Source: Trifolium pratense (lineage: Eukaryota; Streptophyta; Magnoliopsida; Fabales; Fabaceae). Taken from it: a stretch of DNA of 64,000 bases. The position numbers and the translations under genes are program-made. The stretch spans positions 39,486,338-39,550,337 of the forward strand of contig NC_060059.1 of the NCBI RefSeq assembly GCF_020283565.1. Reading direction: 5' to 3'. Within the stretch, counting starts at the first letter, position 1. Every line of letters begins with the position of its first letter. Below the pieces are notes generated by a model that had not been told where the DNA came from, ran no database searches, and worked only from the letters and a program-made list of their open reading frames with translations. Shown here piece after piece: positions 9,801 to 21,301 of this stretch.

Positions 9801-12443
9801 GTTCTTCTTCTGCCACACTTCAACTAACTTTTAGACTTGTGGGTTCTTATTTCCTTTTCGATAAAAGGATGCACTTTATGTTGGTTAAAAGGAATAAATT
9901 TGTATTGCTCATTTTTTCTGTTCTAAAATAAAGAAAAGCATCACTTTTTGTGTTTGTTTATATACATCTATTAGACCAAATTTGTGTTCCTTATTGCAGA
10001 TGCACGAAGACTTTAAGGAGTCAAATGTACATGCTTTTGTCTCTGATTTGACAGCTGATGATCTATGCAAAGAGATCGCTCCATCTTCTGTTGATATTGT
10101 TACAATGGTATCTAAAATTCTGAATGACAGATATAGCACATATTTACAGTTTATGTAGAGTAATTACATGATCACATTTACTTTAGTATCATTTTCTTGT
10201 GTTATTTCAGATAACTTCAGTGCTATTATTATTGAAAATTATTTATGATTCTTTTATTTAAGTACCTGACATGGTAAACAGATATTTATGTTATCTGCAG
10301 TGTCCCCAGAAAAGATGCCTCTAGTTTTGCAGAATATTAGAAAAGTTATTAAAGTAAGAAAATGTTACTGCGATTTCGTTATCATTTTTCTCAAACATGG
10401 TTAGATAACTTCTTCATGTGTGATGATATCCATACCCTTTCTCCATTTGCAGCCAAATGGATATGTGCTGCTCCGAGACTATGCTACCGGAGACCTTGCT
10501 CAGGTTGATTTTGTTGTACCTTTTCTTTTTAACTCTTCTACTATAAAACTAACAAGCGCTTAATTATTATCCAGACAATTTCTTTTGCTAATTATTTCTG
10601 TGACGGCTGGATTTCTTTGTTTAAGCAATCAATGATTTTGTACATTTATTTTTATGTTCTGTAGGAGAGATTCTCTGGCAAGGATCAAAAGATAAGCGAT
10701 AACTTTTATGTTAGAGGTGATGGCACTGTAAGTTTTCAGTTCGGTTATGTCCATCATCTTAATTCATTTGTGAGTTTCCTGTTTTGTAATGTAATAATAA
10801 TCATTTTTGTTTCCTATCCAGCGTGCTTACTATTTCTCAAATGAGTTCTTGACAAATTTATTCAAAGAAAATGGTTTCGATGTTCACAAACTTGATGTAT
10901 GCTGCAAAGAAGTGGAGAACCGCTCAAAGGAGTTAATAATGAAAAGGTAATACATTATACGACATGTTGGTTTTTTCTCAATTTATTATCATGGTACTAT
11001 AGCTTATGAGTTGTCTTTTTTATTTTCCTTCTTTGTTTGGTGGTTTTAGGCGTTGGGTCCAAGCTGTATTTTGTGTTTCAGATGGTTCCTATTCTTCTTC
11101 CAGTAAAGAAGTTGAGGCCAATCATCTTGATAGTGATAATAATATTGGTCCAGCAACTGATCAAAATAATTGTGATAGTTTAACTGACTCTGTAATTGAC
11201 ATGTCTGAGGGAGTCGCGGCGGACATGTTTGGTGTCTTGCCTTCCGATGAGTATGAGGTAAGGCTTTCCCCTTTGCTCCGTTTTTGCTAGTCTCAAGCTC
11301 TTTATTCGAGAATAACCCATATGAAGTTGCTTCTTCTTTTATAAGTTCTACAAAGGATCTGTTTGAGTTGACTTATTTGAGTTTATTTACTAGCATAAGC
11401 TCTTGTGAGACTGTTTGAGAAAACTTATAGGAACAACTTATGACATGTCCATAATTTTTTTTCAGTTTATTTCCATAAGCGCTTCAAGATAGCTTATGAA
11501 AATATCTTATAGCTTATATGAAAATATTTTGACTTTATTTTATCTTTTGTTATAAAAATAAACTTATACATAAGTACTTATGATAAGTGTTTATGCTATG
11601 AGTATGCTTAATTAAGCCTTTATCCAAACAGAGCCAAATAATGAATATATGTTATCAACAAAGGCCACTATTTTTGGCTTCTAATATTTTTATACTGATT
11701 TTCTTGTTATGGTTTTCACTTTTGATTAGATTATGGAGATCAGCCTTAGAGGCTGGAGTTTCAAGATTAACTTACTCTCAAAAGAGTACCAACATACCTG
11801 CAAATCAACCGGTTTGATGTTGTGGGAATCGGCCCGGTTAATGGCCTCCGTTCTTGCAGAAAATCCTAATATTGTTGCAGGAAAAAGGGTCTTAGAGTTA
11901 GGGTGTGGAAGTGGTGGAATCTGCTCTATGATCGCTTCTAGACACGCCGATCAAGTAGTTGCTACAGATGGAGATGATTCTTCACTTGACCTATTAGCTA
12001 AAAATGTTGCATCTAATATTGAATCATCATTGTTGAATAAACTAACTACAAAGAAACTTGAGTGGGGAAACAAAGATCACATAGAAAGCATAAAGGAGTT
12101 AAGTGATAGAGGGTTCGATGTCATCATCGGCACAGACGTTACATACGTTGCAGAAGCTATATTGCCTTTATTTGCTACTGCAAAAGAACTTATTGCTTCA
12201 AGTGCAAGTAATAAAAATGAGAATGTTCCTGCACTTATTCTTTGCCATATCTTTCGTCGTGTTGACGAACCGACGTTACTTTCAGCTGCAGCACAATTCG
12301 GGTTTAGACTAGTAGACAAATGGCCTACTAGAATTTCGACCGAAATGTCTCAAAGTGTTATTGATAATTGGTTTATGGACAATGATGTAAAGGATGATCT
12401 TCCTAGTAAAGCATTAAACATCTTGCTCTTTTGCCAGGAGTGA
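6827..12443 (+). CDS. Two-domain methyltransferase: METTL2/6-type tRNA m3C enzyme fused to METTL21-like domain
   Basis: Twelve exons join in frame to a 564-residue protein: 6827-6935, 7016-7077, 7918-7968, 8067-8093, 8569-8673, 10000-10107, 10282-10353, 10453-10503, 10665-10727, 10822-10946, 11050-11257, 11730-12443. All introns are GT-AG. An in-frame stop at 6797 makes the ATG at 6827 the first possible start; one at 6845 is the alternative. The N-terminal half matches the METTL2/6/Trm140 family (3-methylcytidine at tRNA position 32): VSPFWR, YWDVFYK, SAM motif I VGCGAGNTIFP (about 84-94), ACDFSPRA with acidic D108, and VRGDGTRAYYF. An acidic linker (about 265-327) leads to a second Rossmann domain with LELGCGSGG (382-390) and a D463-V-T-Y466 motif, the DxxY signature of METTL21-like protein methyltransferases. 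Domain order and length match Arabidopsis At2g26200 (from memory). The first role is known for the family; the target of the second domain is unknown. Confidence 0.92.
7185..7732 (+). mobile_element. TRIM-like terminal-repeat element in methyltransferase intron 2
   Basis: Two related direct repeats of roughly 105-125 bp start TGTTATGAGTTTCACATTGG (7185) and TGTTAAGAGTCTCACATCTG (about 7376), and both end near AATTCTAAGA. Only about 85 bp lie between them. This is the layout of a terminal-repeat retrotransposon in miniature. The right repeat is interrupted by the MITE at 7403-7635. Exact ends and the 5-bp target duplication were not established. Confidence 0.55.
7403..7635. mobile_element. Mutator-like MITE, TSD GATGAAATA
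   Basis: A 233-bp insert inside the right TRIM repeat. It is flanked by perfect GATGAAATA copies at 7394-7402 and 7636-7644. Inverted ends share AATTTAGTCCC / GGAACTAAAT, and the same 'TTTAGTCCCTAAACTAT' motif recurs inside. Confidence 0.75.
8166..8403. repeat. MITE in methyltransferase intron 4
   Basis: The left end AGGGTCTGTCTGGATTGACT and right end ACCGTTTCCAAACAAAGCC are inverted and match the 64-375, 11352-11636 and 32300-32550 copies. The body has the family's TTCATAAGCTCTCTAGGATAG segment. Confidence 0.55.
8810..9860. repeat. Diverged tandem duplication in methyltransferase intron 5, with hAT-like remnant
   Basis: Sequence from about 8810 to 9260 is repeated from about 9446 to 9860. 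Shared blocks include CAAGTGTCTGTAGCATT, GAGAAGCCTTTCATAA, ACACGATGCTACATT and GTGGAATTTCGCT. The first unit is followed by a CCGAACC/CCCGA-rich stretch (9285-9445) ending CAGCCCTA, which resembles one terminus of a hAT-type element. Open frames here (9044-9445, 9713-9931) are repeat products. Confidence 0.6.
11352..11636. repeat. MITE in methyltransferase intron 11
   Basis: The left end GATCTGTTTGAGTTGACTTA and right end TTTATCCAAACAGAGCC form an inverted pair of the same family as the MITEs at 64, 8166 and 32300. The interior has TTTCCATAAGCGCTTCAAGA and TAAGCGTTTAATTAAG-like blocks. It lies wholly within the intron and leaves both splice sites intact. Confidence 0.6.
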
Positions 12444-15400
12444 AATCAAGTGTAATATTCTAGCTTGATCACAAGGTGTTTTCTTGATTCTTCTTACAAT
12501 ACAAAATGAGAAGTAGAATGATTTTTCCATGTTGATTCATTGAAGTACTTTACATTTCATTCAAGCTCATTTTCTTGAAGTTATTTTGTAGCATCCTTTG
12601 ATGGTGTTACATGTTATTGAATTATGATTGTCTATTGCTGGAATGAAATTGAGGCTGTATTTTTGTTAAAGTTAATTGTAATAAATTTCTTCTCAAATGG
12701 TCGAGTTTATGTGATTAATGATTTTTTGAAGTTTGAATCAATCATACTACCCAAATACAAACTCTAACTCTAATCGGAACAATCTTTAATTAGACATTAC
12801 TCAACTTTGACCCGGACATTTTTTTAGCTATAAACTATAGGGTTAAAAAGAAACGGAAGAAAGGAAAACCGATTCCCGAACTAAATTAGATGATCCAGTT
12901 GACCGAATACTGGTGGTGAATATTGTTCTTCTCCTCTCAAATCAAGACAAAGATACTAGACAGTTGTTGAATATTGCTCCTCTCAAGTCAAACATGATAT
13001 TGTAAACAAAAATAAATCAATAATCAAACATGATATTTGTTTGAATCTCTCATCTCCTTTCTCCTCCCTCATTCCTTCAAATTCCTAATCTCTCTTCTCA
13101 TCCTTTAAACTAAACACTGCATGAAGAAGCATTTTTTGGGTACCTCAAAAAATAAAAGCATTTATTAATGGGATGTTGCTTTAATTCAATAAGTTAAAAA
13201 TTGAATAATGAAATAATGAAAAACAAGGACCACTCTAGTAGCAAAAGTCATTTTCTTTGCACTCAAATTGAAACATCGTATTCGATTTTTTTTCTTATTA
13301 AAAGACTAAGAGGAAGCTTTTATAGTAGCTAAGTTTGTTTTCTATGAGCACTTTATTCTAAGATGCATGCAAATTATATAACATATTCTTTAGCTGCATG
13401 TTTGCATAGGGTGTAGCTTACTGTTTTTAATTCATTTTATTTTGCCTCTACATTACATTTACTACAATATATGTAAGAAATAAATGTTTGATTTTTCTCC
13501 AACTTATTGTCACCTTTAAGGAATGAATATTTCTAGCCCCTGGACTATTTAAACAAAAAAAAAATGTTCGATTTTTTAGTAAAATCTTAATTAGGTTGAC
13601 TTCTTGTGAATCGAAAATATAACTTGAGTAGATTCACTATCTTGACTCAAATTAGTGTATGTTTGTCTTAGAATAGCAACTTGGTACACAAGATAAATGA
13701 AACAATAAAACATGAACAATAAAACACAGTGTTTGGTAATGAAGTTCGATCAAGTATGCATACTTCTCTGACTCCAAAACAATTATGGTTCCATATTATC
13801 ATTTGTAAATGAAATTAGAGTTTACGTACAATATTATAATTCATATTTAAATACTATGTATAATCGATATTACAACAATATCCGTGAACAATAGCCTCGA
13901 TTGCGAGCCACAACAAACATTTGGGCCAAATGCTCGTAGGGCCAACACAAGGGCATCCCTATACCTATTTACCATTGCCTACAAACCATATCCATCAGAG
14001 GAGTAAGATGAATAGCTCAACTGGTTAGTTGAGCTGAGAGTTAAAGAATTTGGAGGTTCAGATGAGTTCATCAAGTCCTAACAAGGTGTAAAAAAAACTA
14101 AAAAGAAAAAATTGGCGAAAGCATTTGCTTGTGCAATAATAGATAATCTCCACACCACCAATCGACACATGTACTTTGTCAAATTGCAACTTTTCAATAG
14201 TTTAGACCAAAGTAAAATCATCACCATGATTGGTTGTTTTCACTTCTTTGAGCTTCTTGATAATAAGTACTTATAGTTATTCTCTGCTTGCATTGGTGAT
14301 ACATCCAATCATTTATACATGTTAATATATATTGATGCTTGACATCCTTGCAAAAATCCATGTGTATAGTAAGTTAGAATTATAGATGGAGATTTGATTC
14401 AAAATTAAATTGATTGATTTACATTTTTGTTTACTCATACAAATAAAATAAAATTGAGTACATAAATCAACATAAATTTGTGATTTTTCTCCTTGAATAT
14501 TTTTGCCCTTACTTAAGGTAATCTCATTCGAAGCATGTCAGACACTAAATATGAGTACATTTTTCGATCGGAATTCAAAATTTGATTTGACATGAGAATT
14601 TAACCCCTCTACTAGACCAAATATCCATTGGTATATAATGTAAAATCTTTTTATATGCATAATTAAGTGATAGGACTCCTCATTGGTATATTTCCTTTTA
14701 ATATATGCAAACAAGATGCATTGATCAGAAAAACCACCCCCTTAATTTCCTGGCCATCTTCATTTGTTAACCTCAAATTAATGGGAAAAAAAATACATAT
14801 ATTATTATTGTTTTAATTTCCCACACCGTTGAAGCTTCTCCAAGAGGATTTCATCAATTGATGGAATGGAAATCTACATTAATATATACATTTCACAACC
14901 TGAAAGGAATTTGATAATATTTTAGGAAACTTGTCATGGATTAAAAAGCTATATGAATTTATATATCAAAGAACTATATAAACTAGAACCCATAGAGTTT
15001 TATAACATATGATCATCAGGAGTCTCCTTATGAGAGCAATTAGGTATATTTTTTTTACCAAATAAGAGCAAGGAAATATGATCCATAAGTCTTAACTCAA
15101 CCGATAATGTTAATATTGTTAGATTGAACACTTTCACTCAGGTTCAAATTCAGAATTTCATATATGTATATAATGAGTTCAGTTTTGTTTGTCATTTCAT
15201 CCACTAAAAAAACAAGGAAATATGTATTTTATATAAATCTGCACTTTATTTTATTTTTTTGTGCACTTTATTTTATATGTCTTTAAAAAGACAGATTCAT
15301 CCTAACATGAAATTGACATGATAGTTGAAAAAACGTGAAAATCAATTAGTACTTTCTTGAAGGTCTGAAAGTGAATTATTGTTAGAATTCTGAAAGTGTA

Positions 15401-16204
15401 CTGTAGAATAAAACAAAACCAGTTTGTTTCTTAGCCATATAAAGTCCAAACCCTAATATAATAGGTAAGAAAATTAGGTGCACAAAATTTAAATTTCAGT
15501 ATGAGTTTTTTTTACATATAATTAACATAAACATCATATGATATGCCAAATATAAACTATTGCATCTTAACCATGAGAGATCACTTTATTAGATCACCTT
15601 TTTTTTTAATCAACCATCAAATCACTTGGTGGTGTGATTTTTGCCAATGCTTTAGTTAGTGGTAGGTAGTAGCTAGGTTTGACTGAGATATATAAGAACA
15701 AAATTCATCAATTAATAAGAGTGAATATTGATTATAAAAAAAAGAAGTCAATATTCATAATTGTGAAAATAGGTTCTGCATCTAGACATAAACATGAGCC
15801 TCATCCATAAGTAAATCATCACAATTTTAAATTACAGTTGCGGTTGCAGACTTGCAGTTACATTCTAGTCGCATAACAATCACAACTAATGCCTACATTA
15901 ATTTGCGGTTACAATAAGATCAGAAAGACATTGAAAACATTGATCATGTAAAACCAATCGAAAATGATTTTTATGAATCTGATCTAAGTTCTGAATTCTG
16001 ATCAGATCAACCAAGGAATTGTATCTCTATGTATATTTAAAGAATGATATTAAAAGAAAACGTACCTGTGATGCATAATATGAGCTATGATGCATGAACT
16101 AGTTAGGCTTCTTTCTGATATGGGATTGAATTAATAGCAAAAAAAAATGCACATATATAATAGCAAAAAATACAATATAAAGTGATTGAATTAAAGAAAA
16201 AGAT
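12444..16204. other. Intergenic; downstream region of the methyltransferase gene
   Basis: The first few hundred bases probably include the methyltransferase 3' UTR; AATAAA-like signals occur near 12680. Beyond that is AT-rich sequence without a coding frame. A weak tRNA-like stretch at 14005-14090 (AGCTCAACTGGTTAG then GGTTCAGATG) suggests an old SINE. Another at 15085-15170 is weaker still. Confidence 0.5.
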
Positions 16205-16312
16205 GGTGATGGGGTGACAGATAGAGAGTGAGCACGCATAGTTTCAAGTATGAAACATCATCATACAAGAAAATACCATGTGTGCTCACTCTCTTCTGTC
16301 ACCTCCCTTACC
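16205..16312 (-). ncRNA. MIR156: MIR156 precursor hairpin
   Basis: The minus strand contains the complete canonical miR156 sequence TGACAGAAGAGAGTGAGCAC (16301-16282). Across a loop of about 40 nt it pairs with a star strand, GCTCACTCTCTATCTGTCACC (16233-16213), giving a long stem that extends on both sides (GGGAGG / CCCATC and CACATGGT / ACTATGCG). miR156 is the conserved plant regulator of SPL transcription factors that holds the juvenile phase and influences shoot branching. A TATA-like box lies upstream at 16555-16562. Position beside the NIPA9 and LOG8 homologues matches my memory of Arabidopsis MIR156e (At5g11977). Identity is certain from sequence; expression is inferred. Confidence 0.94.
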
Positions 16313-16554
16313 CTCGATTGAATCTGACCATTTGCATCGGGATCACCCTTCTTTAAGCCAGCAATTGCATCAAACTATGCTATGTAACCATTAATTATTT
16401 CTGAAATAGGGGATGAGGGGTTTGGGAAAGAATAAAACAAACCCTTTAATTTTATATATTTGTTCAACAACAAAGAAGCCAATTAAGTGTTCCTTTTCTA
16501 TGGAACAAATGAGAAGCCTGTTGTTGTCTGAGGAGATGAAGGGGATACAAAGGG

Positions 16555-16562
16555 TATATATA
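16555..16562 (-). promoter_or_regulatory. Probable TATA box of the MIR156 transcription unit
   Basis: The minus strand reads GGCTCTATATATACCC. It lies about 250 bp upstream of the hairpin, which would give a leader of roughly 200 nt, usual for plant primary miRNAs. No start site was mapped. Confidence 0.55.
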
Positions 16563-16574
16563 GAGCCTAAAAGA

Positions 16575-17335
16575 TAGATAAATAAATAAATAAATAAATA
16601 AATAAATTAATTAATTGCTTGCTTGTATCATGCAAGGAATAACTGTGGGGTTTGTCTTCCATTGCTTAATTATAATTTATTATAAAATATTCAGAGACAT
16701 TTAAAATGAGATCGATCTAAACTTTACTATGAGGTTTCAAGTCACCTCGATCTTTAATGACATTTCTCAGCTTGCATTTTTAGAAATATTTATGCAACTT
16801 AATCGTTTTTTTTTTCATTTTTGGGCGTTAGCCCTCTTTTTCTGCAAAAAAAAATACTTTACCCTAAAAATGGTTAATATATATTCACTTTTAAAACTCT
16901 TTTTTTTTTTCACGCACTTTTAAAACTATTTCTAAAGAGAAATGCATAAATAAAAATTAAAATGCAGCAACTGTTTCCCTAATCACATGCTTAAATGGAT
17001 CAAGACTTTTATCACCTGGATCAATTAATTGTTGGTTGTTATAGTTATAGTTCTATCTATGTTGATTTTTTTTTGCTCGAATAAGGATTTTATTTCTTAA
17101 AATAAATAGACATATCAATTACTATACTTTTATGCATCCCAAATTAAAGTCACAAATTTTAGAAATGTACAATATATATTTATATTTTTTATTTATTTCA
17201 AAACTATAATAATAAATAATTCCAATTTCCTTAATTTAGATGGGACGTATATCTAATCCTTAATGCATGCTCTTAATTTATCAAAAATAATTTCAATTCT
17301 TTTAATTTCTTTCGTGAAATAGAAAGGATTATAAC
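16575..17335. other. Intergenic with (AAAT)n tract
   Basis: A tetranucleotide tract of AAAT units at about 16578-16608, then AT-rich sequence with no coding signal. The frame at 16729-16923 is phenylalanine/leucine-rich T-run translation. Confidence 0.5.
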
Positions 17336-18243
17336 CAATGTTTTAAGAACCGGACCGGACCGGCCGGTTCGACCGGTTCGACCGGGAACCGAACAAAGCA
17401 GCGGTCCGGATGAGTGCTAAGAACCGGTAGTCTGTAGAACCAGAAAAAAACCGTTCGGAACCGTTCGGAACCGTCCTGAACCGTCCAAACCGTTGAACCG
17501 GGGCGGTTTTAAAAAACCGGCCGGTTCGGAATCTACTTTAAAAAATAAATAAAAAATCATTTTTTTTCCCTATTTATTGTTTCTTTTCAGCGTAATAGAT
17601 TCTTAAGAGAAAAGGATAAAAAAATGATAAAAGAAAAATATACCAGATCTTGAAAGAAAAACATATTACATACTTTCATCCACAAATAACACAAGCTGAC
17701 ATTGTTTTTGTTCTTGAAAAAGATGATTATGTTTTGATTCATATTTCATGAGAGGATAACTCAACAATGGAACTAGAGGAAATAGAAGAAGGATTGAGAG
17801 AAGAAGAAAAGATAGAAAAAAAAAGAAAGAAAACAAGGACAAAAAAAAAGAAAAAAGAAAGAAAACAGGGAATGGAGGATGGAAAAGGTGGGTGGCGGCT
17901 GTGCAATATGCTGCTACTTACTTTTTCATTTTATTAATTCTAGGGTTTGTTAGTACTTAGTAGTAGTAGTTTGTCTAGTTACATAAGTTGGCTTGGGCTT
18001 AAAAGTATTGATGTTTGATAAAAATAAAAGCTTATAATATATCACACTAATAAGCCCAAATAATAACATTACTAATTTAGTAAAAAAAAATATTACTAAT
18101 TAGTTCATTTCCATATTATTATAGAATAATTATATGAACGGTTCAATGAAAACGGTCCAATAACGATTGAACCAGTTAGACCGGTTGACCCTTGAACCGG
18201 AGGTCACAACGGTTCGATCTCCGGTCCGGTTATTAAAACATTG
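17336..18243. mobile_element. Non-autonomous hAT-like element, TSD ATTATAAC
   Basis: A 908-bp element. Its 23-bp terminal inverted repeats begin CAATGTTTTAA and contain AACCGGACCGG, with one mismatch between the two ends. It is flanked by perfect 8-bp ATTATAAC at 17328-17335 and 18244-18251, as expected for hAT transposition. Subterminal regions are packed with CCGGTTCG/CCGTTC motifs, probable transposase-binding repeats. The interior has no transposase frame. Confidence 0.85.
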
Positions 18244-18374
18244 ATTATAACCAACCATATACTAATTGTTGTTGCTAGTAGCATCTTATATTCGGTTTTA
18301 CTGAGTTCTATTCGATTTAAATTTCTTTGTCCACTTCCCAGTTTGAAAAAGTTCAATTCCAAAGCATCTTGTAA

Positions 18375-18567
18375 TTCGGGTCCGTTTGGTTTGAAGGAAA
18401 GAAAATGAGTGGAAAAAAAATTACGCAAACCTATGAATGAATCTAGACTAATTTTAATCCAAATTCATTCATTGGTTTGCGTAATTTTCTTTGCTCTCAC
18501 TTTCTTTCCTTTATACCAAACGGACGCAGGACGCTTTCCTTTATACCAAACGGACGCAGGACGCTAA
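18375..18567. repeat. Foldback MITE ending in a 30-bp tandem duplication
   Basis: Arms GGGTCCGTTTGG...GAAGGAAAGAAAATGAG and CTCACTTTCTTTCCTT...CCAAACGGAC are inverted around an inner pair (TTACGCAAACC / GGTTTGCGTAA). The right terminal block, TTTATACCAAACGGACGCAG plus about 10 bases, occurs twice in direct tandem at about 18508-18567. Confidence 0.65.
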
Positions 18568-18746
18568 ATGTGTGTTTGACTCTCAATTACGTCTTATGTC
18601 TAGAAGTCTCTTATGTCACAAAAAAGATTAGTAGTATATTCCTTAATTAAAAAATTACAAGGCCACTAGCTAGTAATAATTCCGACATACAACTAGATAC
18701 TAGTAATTAATTTAGTAGTCGTATATAATATACTGTAATACAATGT

Positions 18747-18895
18747 TACCCCCTCCATCGAATTAAAATATGAGTAAAAAATCACTTTTTAAATTTATTG
18801 AATAATAAATAAATTTGGCTTCGATTATAGGCAAGATTAATTTATTATTCAATGAATTTAAAAAGTAACATTTTTCTTATATTTAGAACGAAGTA
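18747..18895. mobile_element. Stowaway-like (Tc1/mariner) MITE
   Basis: It begins TACCCCCTCCATCGAATT and ends ATATTTAGAACGAAGTA, with an internal inverted pair AAAAAATCACTTTTTAAATT / AATTTAAAAAGTAACATTTTT. TA dinucleotides sit at both edges. Terminal CTCCCTCC-type motifs are usual for Stowaway elements. Related copies are at 22657-22960, 54488-54802 and 57281-57431. Confidence 0.65.
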
Positions 18896-19224
18896 CATTT
18901 GTGCGGTTATATAAAATGTTAATTAACAAAAAAAATACTAACAAGTGTTTTTTTTAGCATTTTTAAAGAATTACTATCTTTGTCTTTAATCTTTGGTCCT
19001 TTCGGGTTTTTTTGTCAAATGGTCCTTTTTGGTTTTTTTTTTTTTTTTAAAGAATTTAAGGTACAATTAATGATATGTTATACCAAGTTTTCAAAAAAAA
19101 AAATGATATAAAAATATAAAAAATGATATGATGTTATACCATTAATATCCTTACAAAAACTAAAATATTTGTTAAATGAGATTTTCTCCTTTTTAATAAA
19201 GTAAGGAATAAATATATTTTTTTG

Positions 19225-19325
19225 TTTACAATAGAGTTGAAGATCGAACCTACGACATCTATCATACTATCCAAATTTATCATACCATCAGACCAAACCT
19301 AATGGCTTTAGTAAGGGATAAATAT
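19225..19325 (-). repeat. tRNA-like SINE remnant
   Basis: The minus strand shows an A-box-like GGTCTGATGG (near 19290) and a B-box-like GGTTCGATCTTC (near 19235). No target duplication was found, so this is an old copy or a chance match. Confidence 0.35.
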
Positions 19326-19557
19326 GACTTAGCTTATCAATATTTATTATTTCTTAATCCATGTACAAAATTCTAAAAGGACAAAAAATATTTTTTTAAA
19401 CCTAATTATTTGTTTCTTTAACAAGTGCCTTCGAACATTTGTTAGTGTGATCCTTATAATAGGATTACTAAGATTTTTTAGTCATGTTTTCCATGTGAAG
19501 ATTTCACGCGCTTATAAATTATTGGTAACAATCTTTTTATGACGATAAATAATTTTA

Positions 19558-19962
19558 AGGTTTAATTATAATTTTGATATCTTTATTTTCATTTACACAT
19601 AAAATTGGTTCCTATTTTTAAATCATCCAATTTTGGTACCTCCGTTAAATTTTTGTACTTAAAAATAGTGATTAACATATTTTATATAATGTGACATATA
19701 ATCTAATGACATTAAATAATACGTATATATTATAACACAACTCATTAAAAACTTTATTGTAAAAAAAAACTCATTAAAAACTTTGGTTTCTAATTTTATT
19801 AATTATTTATTTTTATAATTTAACTAATAAAATATAAATAATTAATGCACCTAGATGAATCTATATCACAAAGTCAATCATATGTCGTCTCATTTAAAAT
19901 ATATTAAATCATAATTTTTAAGTATATTAAACAAAAATAAAGGGACTGTAATTAAACCTGAT
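19558..19962. repeat. Transposon-like element with AGGTTTAATTA ends
   Basis: The left end AAGGTTTAATTATAATTTTG and right end CTGTAATTAAACCT are inverted. The interior is AT-rich and non-coding. A target duplication is not clear, so the superfamily is unassigned. Confidence 0.45.
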
Positions 19963-21091
19963 TTTTATCCACAATATTTACTCATGTTTCTTTTTAAGAG
20001 CATTGACAATGGAGTTTTCCATTGAGTTTCATATGTATATATATTATTTTTTATATTTTTTGGTACATCATGTGTATATATTATTCCTAAGAGCATCTTT
20101 AAACTTTAATAGTTTTTTTTATCCGGAATTTATTTTAAATTTCATAAATAAACGACACGAAGTCAATGAATAGAGAAGTTCTTACTCTGAATTATCATGT
20201 CAAAACCTAATTAGTGCAACATATTATTGACATTGTTCATCTTGAAGAAATATCCATGGTGTTTATCACACATTTCACATTATATGCTTCATATCCATCG
20301 AATTGTTACCCAATACATGGAACTATATTATATTTTTCTCAAAAAAAAAATGGAACTATATTATATTTAATGGCAGGTTTCCCTCCTTTAATTAACCAGC
20401 CAATTAGTGCTAAACACAACCTATAAACACAAAGATAATACGGCGATAAAGCAGTTTAAAGTATTGTTGCTTTATGCTTTATACTAGTTTAAAATATTAT
20501 TGCTGCAAAGTAAATATTCATAAACGTGAATGTTCCTACTAATCGCTTTAAGTGCGTGTTAACGTGGGTTGAATTCAAAATCTCAACTGAGTCAGTCTAA
20601 AATAGAAGAATAAGCTGATTGATTTGATGGATTCGATTCGTTTTACAACTCCTAGCTATTTAAATCTTGATTGAAAGAGGTATTTGTATTTGGTGTCCAA
20701 CACACCTCGAATAAGATTACCTCACATGAAAAAAACTTTATATGGTCTATTTATCTGCAAAATGTAAGTATTTAACTTTTGGAACAACTAGTAACAAATG
20801 AAAATAAGAACGAATAAATGCAAATAATAATGAACACACAAGAAGTTTGATAATGGAGTTCCTCAAGTGGTGGGTACGTCTACGACTGTAGAATTCACTA
20901 CAACATGTTTCTATTTCTATTAGATGAATGGATAAATTAGTTTCAATGTTACAAGCGATATTTATAACAATAATATTTCGTTAGCTCGGCATCTCGGCCG
21001 CCTCCAACCTGTTCCTAATGCGTATGAGTCATAATCAACATTAACAAATTAATATATGAGAAAAAACACAAGACAAAGACGAGTTGCATTA
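19963..21091. other. Intergenic, no gene seen
   Basis: AT-rich; the short frame at 20214-20426 has no recognisable domain. A stretch at 20850-20950 resembles worn retrotransposon sequence but could not be assigned. Confidence 0.45.
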
Positions 21092-21100
21092 CATATTTAC

Positions 21101-21301
21101 GGATTTGGATTTCCTGTTGTACAAAATGCACGCAGTTTCACGCTGTACTGCATCCTGGTCGTCCGATCACGATCCAACAGATCAGATATGTAGTTGTTGC
21201 TTTTTATTGTATTTAATCTAAGCTGTTGGATCCTGATCGGATGGCCAGGATGCAGTACAACGTGAACTACGTGCTTTTTGTACAGCAGGAAATCCAAATC
21301 C
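21101..21301. mobile_element. Mutator-like MITE, GGATTTC family, intact copy, TSD CATATTTAC
   Basis: A 201-bp element with perfect 16-bp inverted ends GGATTTGGATTTCCTG, extended inward by TGTACAAAA/TTTTTGTACA pairing. It is flanked by perfect 9-bp CATATTTAC at 21092-21100 and 21302-21310. The interior is also foldback (GTCCGATCACGATCCAACAG / CTGTTGGATCCTGATCGGA). Confidence 0.88.
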
